Positions 54,854-63,000 of a DNA stretch of 64,000 bases are shown piece by piece. Positions within the stretch are counted from its first letter, which is position 1; each line of letters begins with the position of its first letter. The stretch is from Pseudomaricurvus albidus (GTDB taxonomy: Bacteria; Pseudomonadota; Gammaproteobacteria; Pseudomonadales; Cellvibrionaceae): assembly GCF_018863235.1 (NCBI RefSeq), contig NZ_JAHKRS010000009.1:117311-181310 (forward strand). The letters run 5' to 3'. A program made the position numbers and the translations under genes. The notes beneath the pieces are model-generated. The model was not told where the DNA came from. It did no database searches and saw only the letters and a program-made list of their open reading frames with translations.

Positions 54854-56473
54854 GTGAGCGGGATTTTTCACGGTTGGACTAAGGTCTTCAAATCAATGGC
54901 CGGGCGCAAGGAAGTCTTGCTCTATTGTCTGGCAATTCACCTGTTGGGGTTGGCATTACCCCTGGCTTTATTACAAATCTATGATCGCATCCTCCCCAGC
55001 CAATCATTTGGTACTGCAACACTGTTGATATCAGGCGTCGCTTTGGCAATTCTGTTGGATGCACTGTTGCGTTATGGTCGTGTTCGCTACTTTGCCAGTT
55101 GGAGTGCGCGTTACGAGACCAAGTCGCTGCTGGATATGTTCAACCGCATGCTACGCACCGATGTGGAAGAGCTCGAAAAGAAAGGTGGCGAACGCATCAG
55201 TGAAGCGGTGCGATCTATCGCCCAAGTGCGGGATTTTGCCTCGGGCCAGGCCTTGCTGGCCCTTTATGATCTACCGTTTATTGCCGTTTATATCCTGCTT
55301 ATTGCCTACGTTGCTGGTGCTCTTGCCTTGATCCCTTTGGCATTGTTTGTCATTGCGTTATTGCTGACGTTGTTGATCGTCAAGCGTGCGCTGGAGGAGT
55401 GGCGTGAAGTGGAAACATTAGGTGGTGAACGCCAGTCGCTGCTTTGGTCCGTGGCGGCTGGAGCTCCCTATTTCAAAAGTCTTGGTGCCGAGCCGCAGAT
55501 AGGGCGTCGTTTTAGCGAGAGCAACCAGCGATTTCTCACAGCCAATGCCCGAAGCGAACGCTATGCTGCGGTTGTGCGTGAGAACTCCGCTTTGTTGGGA
55601 CAGCTGTCCACCATACTGATTGTCTGTTTTGGTGCTCATCAGGTCATTGAAGGGCAGTTGACCACCGGTGCGCTGGCAGCAGCCACATTGTTGGCGGGTC
55701 GCTCTATTGGACCCGCTATGGGAGCATTGACGTTCCTGCTGCGCACTGGTCAGGTGGCTGAGGCCAGCGACAAGGTGGATAGCCTCTTGTCTCTTCCGGA
55801 CAGTAACGGGCTCAATTATGGTGAAGGTCTTGACACACTGCCGCCGCAACCTCAGTTGCAGCTGGAAGGTGAATGTCTGGAGGGGGGGCGCCAACTGGTA
55901 GATCATGGTACCTGTGTCTTAGTGGAGGGGCGCGATCCTGTGAGTGTCTCCAATCTGTTGCTGGATGTAGCAGGATTAACCCCCGAGCGTCATGTGCGCA
56001 TCAGTATTGATGGCCAGTCGCGTTCGGCGTATACAGCCCATGCCTATCGCGAAGCGGTGGCCTATGTACCGCGTATGACCACGCTACTTCCGGGATCCAT
56101 ATTGAATAACCTGACGCTTTACGATCCTCGATACAATGCTCTGGCACATGACTTTGCTGAACGCCTCGGGCTGCAGCCTTTCCTTGATAATTTGCGTAAC
56201 GGCATTCTCACTGAAGTAGGTCCCGCACTGGCGGAATCTCTGGATGAAGGTATCTATCAGCGTATCGCCATTATTCGTGCGTTAGTCCGCAAGCCCAAAT
56301 TGCTGTTGCTTGATCATGCTGCGGCGGGGTTGGATATGGATGGCCAGAAACGTCTGGCCCAGATACTGGGATCGTTACAGGGAGAAACCACGGTGTTGTT
56401 AGCCTCTAGGAAGCCGCTTCTGCAGTCGGTATGTCAACAGACCATTGTGGTGCAAGGAGGCATGCATGACTGA
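54854..56473 (+). CDS. Type I secretion ABC protein with degenerate nucleotide-binding domain
   Basis: A 539-residue ABC-exporter-type protein: six membrane helices (residues about 20-320) with the T1SS-like LQIYDRILPSQSFGTATLL, then an ATPase-like domain. That domain has lost its Walker A (VEGRDPVSVSN near 357-367, no Lys). Its Walker B reads LLLLDHAAAGLD (His488 in place of the catalytic Glu). The signature is SLDEGIYQR near 462. It probably cannot hydrolyse ATP alone and would pair with the next gene's product. GTG start after AAGGAAAG. Its last 8 bases overlap the next gene. Confidence 0.85.
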   Translation: MSGIFHGWTKVFKSMAGRKEVLLYCLAIHLLGLALPLALLQIYDRILPSQSFGTATLLISGVALAILLDALLRYGRVRYFASWSARYETKSLLDMFNRMLRTDVEELEKKGGERISEAVRSIAQVRDFASGQALLALYDLPFIAVYILLIAYVAGALALIPLALFVIALLLTLLIVKRALEEWREVETLGGERQSLLWSVAAGAPYFKSLGAEPQIGRRFSESNQRFLTANARSERYAAVVRENSALLGQLSTILIVCFGAHQVIEGQLTTGALAAATLLAGRSIGPAMGALTFLLRTGQVAEASDKVDSLLSLPDSNGLNYGEGLDTLPPQPQLQLEGECLEGGRQLVDHGTCVLVEGRDPVSVSNLLLDVAGLTPERHVRISIDGQSRSAYTAHAYREAVAYVPRMTTLLPGSILNNLTLYDPRYNALAHDFAERLGLQPFLDNLRNGILTEVGPALAESLDEGIYQRIAIIRALVRKPKLLLLDHAAAGLDMDGQKRLAQILGSLQGETTVLLASRKPLLQSVCQQTIVVQGGMHD

Positions 56474-58661
56474 CACAATGAGTACCTCGCAAGTGACAGC
56501 GGTACCCGGGCAGCTTTCATACCTCAGCGAAGAGGAGCGCTTGAGCGGCATTCGCTTGGTGCTGGGTGAGCAGCGCTTGAATTCTTCCCCATTGGCTCGG
56601 GTATTGGCTCCACTTTTGGTATCGCTCGACTGGTTTGGTTCTCCGCGTAATCTTCATGGGCAGTTGCCCAGTGATCCCAGTTGTTTTGAACGTGAACATC
56701 TTTCAGCTTTGTTGCAGGAAATAGGTTTCAGACTTTCAGTTTGGCAGCCGTCAACTCGCCAAACTCGACCGCAGCCGCTGATCACAGGGACTCTGTGTGT
56801 GGCGGAAGATGAGTGCGCGGTGTATTTGGGGCAGGTGGACGGTGTCGAGTGGTGGCACGACGGTATCTCTACCCGCAGCGACTGGCAGCCGCCAGTCGGG
56901 GCTCAATGGTTGCTGGTGCAACGGGATATATCCCATACGCCTCTGGGGGCTTCCCAGCCTAACTGGTTCAGTGGCTTGCTGGCTCTGGCACGACGGGAAA
57001 TGACCGGGATTGCCTGGGTCAGTTTGGTCATTAACTTGCTGGCGCTGGGGGTGTCTCTTTTCACCATGACGGTCTATAACCGCGTGATTCCCAGTGGTAC
57101 TACAGATACTCTCTGGAATCTGGCATTCGCCGCTCTGCTGGCTGTCGCCGGAGGATGGTGGCTACGTCTGGGGCGAACCTTGACGGTCAGTCAATTAGGT
57201 TCCTGGTCAGGTATAAAGGTCGGTGATGCCGCTTTGCGGAAGACCATGGGGCTCTCACCGGAGGCGGGCAGTCGGGGCGGTATTACCAGTGTCATGAATC
57301 GCTTTCGCTCTCTGGCAACGGTGAGGACATTTGTCTCGGGGCTGACCACCGGTGGCATGATTGATTTGCCGTTTGTTGGTGTGTTTCTGTTGGTTATTGC
57401 ATTGCTGGGTGGCTGGCTTGTGCTGGTGCCCATGTTAGGACTACTGGCTTTTTATCTGGCCGCAAAATTAACCACGGGTTATTTGCGGCAGAGAACACAG
57501 GCGGCGAGTCGCGCCAGTGTGCGCTTGCAGGAAAACGTACATGCTGCTGTCAGTCGTTTGCGGGTTTTACAGGGAGTTTCCGGGCACGAAGTTTGGATGG
57601 CCCGGTTAGCGGATCTTGCGGTAGACGCAGCCGAAGCCAACAAAAATGTAAATCTGGCCATGGCGCTGGTACAAAGTGTGGGCCATAGCATCGGGATGTT
57701 GACGGTACTGGCCACCATGGCCACTGGTATTACGCTGGTGCTGGAGGGTGTCATGAACGCTGGTGGCCTGATTGCCACCATGATGCTGATCTGGCGTGTA
57801 ACAACTCCAGCGCAACAGGTATTTCTGGGAGCAGTTCGTTTGCAGAACGCCCGTGATTCCGTACAGCGTATCGATCAGTTGATGGCCTCGGTGGGAGAAC
57901 TATCCAATCCGCAGCTGTGCTCCCCGATTACAGCGCTGGCACCGGTGGTTAAATCAGACCGACTGTTTTACCGCTATCAGGCCAGCAGTGAACCTGCGCT
58001 CAACGGGATCAGTTTTGATGTGGCAGAAGGTGAGAGAGTTGTCGTTGCGGGGCCCAATGGTGCAGGAAAATCCACTTTACTGAGTTGTCTGGCTGGTATT
58101 GCAACGCCGCAAAATGGTCGAGTGATGGTAGGAGGACGTGATATCCGTCAGTTTGATCCGGCTGACTACCGCTCCTGGGTCGGCTTTTTACCCCAGGATG
58201 TCACCTTTTTACCAGTTATTGTTAAGGCCTTTTTGTCACTTGGTCACATCGGCGTCAGTGTTGCGGAAATGGAGCAAGAGCTGAGGCGAGTGGCAGGAGA
58301 GCGCTGGTGGCAACTGTTTGGTGTATCGTCTGCCGAACAGGCCTTTGAACTGACCCTGATTCCCGATGGCCGCAGTCCCCTGCAGATGCGCTTGCGCAAC
58401 GTGCTTGGGCTGGTGCATGCCCTGTTGGGACAGCCGCGCTTATTATTACTTGATGACCCGCTTAATGATGAAGATCCGGTGCTGGATGCGCGTTTGTCAG
58501 CCTTGCTGGATCAATTACATGGTAAAACCACAGTTATTATTGCTACTCACAGGCCGGAATTTATTAAAGCCGCGGACAAGCTGGCTATTTTGGATCAGGG
58601 CAACCTGGTTTATTTCGGTGAAGTAAATAAAGAGGAAGAGACGGAGTTGCCGTCCGCATGA
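56466..58661 (+). CDS. Type I secretion ABC protein with C39-like N-terminus (LapB-type)
   Basis: About 731 residues: an N-terminal domain (about 30-165) resembling the inactive C39-like domain of RTX exporters such as LapB, six membrane helices (about 185-450) and an ATPase. Walker A GPNGAGKST (529-537) and the switch His695 (ATHRPE) are intact. The LSGGQ signature is replaced by SPLQM near 637-641. Walker B reads LLLLDDP, with Asp664 where Glu is expected. AAGGAGG lies 5 nt before the ATG at 56466, which overlaps the upstream stop. It would supply the ATP-binding half of a heterodimer. Confidence 0.87.
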   Translation: MTDTMSTSQVTAVPGQLSYLSEEERLSGIRLVLGEQRLNSSPLARVLAPLLVSLDWFGSPRNLHGQLPSDPSCFEREHLSALLQEIGFRLSVWQPSTRQTRPQPLITGTLCVAEDECAVYLGQVDGVEWWHDGISTRSDWQPPVGAQWLLVQRDISHTPLGASQPNWFSGLLALARREMTGIAWVSLVINLLALGVSLFTMTVYNRVIPSGTTDTLWNLAFAALLAVAGGWWLRLGRTLTVSQLGSWSGIKVGDAALRKTMGLSPEAGSRGGITSVMNRFRSLATVRTFVSGLTTGGMIDLPFVGVFLLVIALLGGWLVLVPMLGLLAFYLAAKLTTGYLRQRTQAASRASVRLQENVHAAVSRLRVLQGVSGHEVWMARLADLAVDAAEANKNVNLAMALVQSVGHSIGMLTVLATMATGITLVLEGVMNAGGLIATMMLIWRVTTPAQQVFLGAVRLQNARDSVQRIDQLMASVGELSNPQLCSPITALAPVVKSDRLFYRYQASSEPALNGISFDVAEGERVVVAGPNGAGKSTLLSCLAGIATPQNGRVMVGGRDIRQFDPADYRSWVGFLPQDVTFLPVIVKAFLSLGHIGVSVAEMEQELRRVAGERWWQLFGVSSAEQAFELTLIPDGRSPLQMRLRNVLGLVHALLGQPRLLLLDDPLNDEDPVLDARLSALLDQLHGKTTVIIATHRPEFIKAADKLAILDQGNLVYFGEVNKEEETELPSA

Positions 58662-58689
58662 CTGCTCAACATACAAGGAATGCAAACCT

Positions 58690-60036
58690 ATGAAGGTAAA
58701 TGAGGTGCCAAGTATTATTGATATTGCCGGTGGCTCGCAGAGTTCGGCGGATAAACTGGCCAGTCTGTTGGACAGCGGTACGGGGCATTCACGGATGCTC
58801 ACCCGTCTGTATCAATCTGTAGCGGTACTGACATTGCTGTTTCTGCTGTGGTCTATGATCGCAGAAGTGGAGGAGCTGGCTCGTGCCCGGGGTGAGGTAA
58901 AGCCGGTGTCCAGAGTGCAGCAATTGCAGACTGAAGAGGGAGGGATTCTGGCCGAGTTGCTGGTGGAACCTAACCAGTATGTAGAAGCTGGTGATGTGAT
59001 TGCCCGTTTTTTCTCCACCAATATTGAAAAAGATACTTCCCAGGTGGCATTGCGTCAGGCGGCCTTGAAAATCAGCCTGGAGCGTTGGGGTGCTATCGCT
59101 GATGGTCGTGAACCCGACTTTACCCCCTTCGAACAATATCCGCGCCTGGTCGATGAGAACCGCAAGCTGTATAACAATCAACTGCAGCTCAACAAGGCTT
59201 TGGTTGACGGCAAACTGGCCAGCGTGAATCAGATCAATACTCAAATCAAAGGCTTGCAGGCTGAACTGCCTCAGGCGCAACAGGAACTGGATTCACTCAG
59301 GGATGTGCTGGCACGTGATCGAAAAGGTGCAGAGAAAGGCTTGATTTCGGCAGTACAGGTGTCTGAGGCACAGCAGCGTGTTTCCGCCTCCGAGCGTACT
59401 TTGACGAGTCTGCAATCCCAGTTAGCATCTGCAAAGGACAGTCTCAACGAGGCTGAGGCTGAGCTTGAACAGGCCCGCGATCAGTTGATTCAGGATGCCC
59501 GTAGCGAACGCAGCGACCTGATTGAGAAAATTGATGAGCTTGATGCCGAACTGCAGGCTCTCCAGACTCGCAAAGGTCGTCGTGAAGTGATAGCCCCTGT
59601 GGCCGGTTTCGTGCAAAAACTGCCGGAGACTCAGGTGGGTGCGGTACTTCAGCCTGGTGGTCTGGTGGCGGAAGTGGTGCCGGTAGATGGCGGAGTCATT
59701 ATGGAAGTGATGTTGGCTCCACGGGACATTGGTTTTGTGCGTGTTGGTCAGCAGGCGGTGGTAAAAGTCGATGCTTTTGATTACAGCCGTTTTGGATCAG
59801 TAGCGGGTGAAGTTAAGTCTATCTCTCCAACATCTTTCAAGAATGAACGCGATGGCAGTGCCTTCTACAAGGTCTATATTTCTATGAAAGAGCCCTACGT
59901 TGGTGGCAACAAAGCAAGACGTCTGCTGCCAGGTATGACCGGAGAGGTGGATATTGTGACAGGTGAGAAAACGGTGTTTCAGTATCTGGCCAAGCCTGTG
60001 TTTACCGGTATGGATACCGCATTTTCTGAGCGTTGA
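58690..60036 (+). CDS. HlyD/LapC-type membrane fusion protein of type I secretion
   Basis: Periplasmic adaptor of 448 residues. One membrane helix (about 42-58) is followed by a lipoyl half (EEGGILAELLVEPNQYVEAGDVIA) and a long coiled-coil hairpin (about 150-290, Gln/Ala/Glu-rich). The second lipoyl half (VIAPVAGFVQKLPETQVGAVL) and the beta-barrel domain ending TGEKTVFQYLAKPVF follow. It links the ABC pair to an outer-membrane TolC-like channel, which is not in this window. It starts 28 bases after the second ABC gene. Confidence 0.92.
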   Translation: MKVNEVPSIIDIAGGSQSSADKLASLLDSGTGHSRMLTRLYQSVAVLTLLFLLWSMIAEVEELARARGEVKPVSRVQQLQTEEGGILAELLVEPNQYVEAGDVIARFFSTNIEKDTSQVALRQAALKISLERWGAIADGREPDFTPFEQYPRLVDENRKLYNNQLQLNKALVDGKLASVNQINTQIKGLQAELPQAQQELDSLRDVLARDRKGAEKGLISAVQVSEAQQRVSASERTLTSLQSQLASAKDSLNEAEAELEQARDQLIQDARSERSDLIEKIDELDAELQALQTRKGRREVIAPVAGFVQKLPETQVGAVLQPGGLVAEVVPVDGGVIMEVMLAPRDIGFVRVGQQAVVKVDAFDYSRFGSVAGEVKSISPTSFKNERDGSAFYKVYISMKEPYVGGNKARRLLPGMTGEVDIVTGEKTVFQYLAKPVFTGMDTAFSER

Positions 60037-60069
60037 AGCAATATGGCTACGCGTTAAAAGGTATTTGCT

Positions 60070-63000
60070 ATGACTGATGTGCCCTCCAATAACACTCCAA
60101 AGGATAAACAGCTGCCAGATGAAAATCTGCAACAGGGGGGCAAGCAGAAAGCAAAGCTCTCTGCAGGGCAAGAGGCAGAGCTAAAGTCGGAAAATGACAA
60201 GGCTCAAGAGAGCTTCAAACAGCGTGAAGAACGGTTGGCTCGGGAGGTAAAATCTGCCCCTGAGAGGCACAGTCGTCCCGATGAAAACGAGCCGGAAGGC
60301 TGGGATGTCAGCTCTGATGCTGAGTTGCCTCAAGAGGCTGATGCGAAATCAGAAGGTTCCTTTTCTTCAGGCTCGACTCCACTGGCGCAGGACGCAATAT
60401 CAGATTCTGCCGACAGTGTCGCATTACCCTTTAGTCCCGCTGTCTCTGAAAATACAGGGATACAGCTTGCAACCGATCAGTGGACGCAGTTACCTCTCCG
60501 TGATGGCATAACCCAGGACTCGTTGCCCAAACTGTTGGCTGTTTGGGAAATGTTCGGCGAGGCGATAGAGGATGTCAATGACAGTAACCCGCTGAGCTAC
60601 AGCAGTGATGCTCAGGTGAGTGGTTTTAATCTTCATGCTGATGGCTCCTACGCCTTTGATCCATCTCATTCTGCCTATCAGCATTTGTTGAATGGGCAAT
60701 CTCATCAGCTGATCATTCCCGTTACCGTAACCAACAACCACGGGGTTAGCGGCACTCTAAATTTGTCCCTTTCACTGGTTGGTTGGAACAATGAGCCAGT
60801 CTTGCAGCAGGCTGCGGTATCCATCCGAGAGGATGCAAGTTTGCTGGCCGGACAGTTACAAGCCAAAGATATCGATACCGGTGACAGTCTGGTTTTCAGT
60901 ACCAGGGCTCAGGTGGATGGCTTCAGTCTTAACGCTGATGGGTCTTATACCTTTGATCCCTCTCACGCTGCCTATCAGAGCCTGTCGGAAAATCAGCCTC
61001 TTGTCTTGAAAATTCCGGTGATGGTCACGGACGGTCATGGGGGGACAGCCACCAGTGACTTATCCATTACAGTTATAGGTACTAACGATGGCCCCGTCTT
61101 GCAGCAGGCTGCTGTTACTACCCGAGAAGATGCCAATCTTCTGACCGGACAGCTGCAGGCCACTGATGTCGACAACGGCGATACTCTGGTTTTCAGTATC
61201 GCGGCACCAGTGGATGGTTTCAGTTTCAATGCCGACGGTTCTTACAGTTTCGATCCCGCACACTCTGCCTATCAGTATCTGTCTGCCAATCAGCCGTTAA
61301 TGGTCAAGGTTCCTGTTACGGTTACCGACAGTCAGGGCGCCGTAGAAACCTGCGATGTGTTAATCACAGTGATCGGCACAAATGATGGCCCGGTATTGCA
61401 ACAAGCAGCGATTTCAACCCGGGAAGATGCCAGTTTACTGACAGGCCAGTTACAGGCCGTCGATACCGATACCCGTGACACGTTGCTGTTTACCACTACG
61501 ACACCTGTGGACGGGTTTACTCTGAATGCGGACGGTTCCTACACGTTCGATCCGTCACATGCGGCTTATCAGAGTTTGGCGGCAGGTCAGCCAATGATTC
61601 AGACCATAGAGGTCTCTGTCGGAGATGGTCATGGTGGCGTTGATCGCCAGCAGCTGACCATAACTTTGATTGGTACCGATGATGCTCCGAAGCTCGGAAC
61701 GCTACAGGTGCTGGAAGTAAAAGAAGATAGCGGTGTAATACGGGATCGCATTGCTGTCAGTGACGTAGATCAACACGAAACCCTGCTCTTTTCTGTTGCA
61801 AGTCCGCAAGATGGATTCGTGCTCTATCCCGACGGCAGTTGGAAATTTGATCCCTCTCACCCAGCCTTCCAGCATCTTGCCGACGGTGAGGTAAAAGAGT
61901 TACGCATCCCGGTGACAGTGACCGATCACAGCGGCCTGAGTGACACTCAGATTTTGCTGATCCATGTCACTGGCACCAACGACCAGCCCAGTATTACCAC
62001 CCAGGCGCCGCCATTGAACCTGCACGAAGGGGATGCGAGAGTAGAGGGTGACTTCTCTGCCATTGACCGCGACAGCACCGATGTGCTGACGTTTACTACA
62101 CCCGCACCTATCCCGGGTTTTGCCATTGATCAGCGTGGTCACTGGTCGTTCGATCCCACCGACCCGGCCTATAACAAGATGCCGGCGGGGGATGTTAAAA
62201 AACTCAATATTCCGGTGATCGTGGAGGACGGTCACGGCGGCAGCGACCAGCGAGTCCTGCACATCGTCCTCAATGGCACCAATGACAAACCGGAAGTTCA
62301 GGTGACGCCGCTGCGCAATGTGCAGGAAGATCATCTGGTGCATGACCGCCTTGTCTCCAGCGATCCGGATAGCGGCGATACCCGGACTTTCTCCGTACCG
62401 GGTCATGTGGACGGCTTCACTTTAACTGCCGATGGCAGCTACTCCTTTGATGCTTCTCACCCGGCCTATCAGCTGTTGCGGCAGGATGAGGTGAAAGATG
62501 TAATGGTACCGGTGATCGTCACCGACCGGCAGGGCGCGCAGTCTTGGACCACACTGACCTTCCGCCTGCACGGCACCAATGATGTTCCGGTGGTTGGCGG
62601 TATTAGTCATGCCATTGGTGCATTAGACACTGCGGTAGGTGGAACCCTGCGAGTGGCAGGGGAATTGACAGTTGTGGATGCGGACAGCAGCGAGTCGTCC
62701 TTTCAGGCCCAGCTGCTGCATGGCAGCTACGGTGTATTGGCAATCACACCTGACGGTCACTGGAGCTATACGGCCGATGCTCATCAGTCGGCGCTTCACT
62801 CGCTGAGCGGCTCCCAACACTTGCCTGAAACCTTTACGGTTCTGACCAAAGATGGCACGTCCCATGAAATAAAACTGGAGATCAGAGGAGACAACACTCC
62901 GGCTATATTTGGCAATGTGCTCAGCGGTACTGTTAAGGAAGACGTTATCAACAGCGTGACCGCTAAAGCCACGCTTATTGACCCGGATACGGGGGAGAAC

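Noticed and set aside
54854..56473. First ABC gene as a pseudogene
   Set aside because: The frame is full length with clean overlaps at both ends and a conserved exporter fold. Only the ATPase motifs are altered, which fits a catalytically silent partner.
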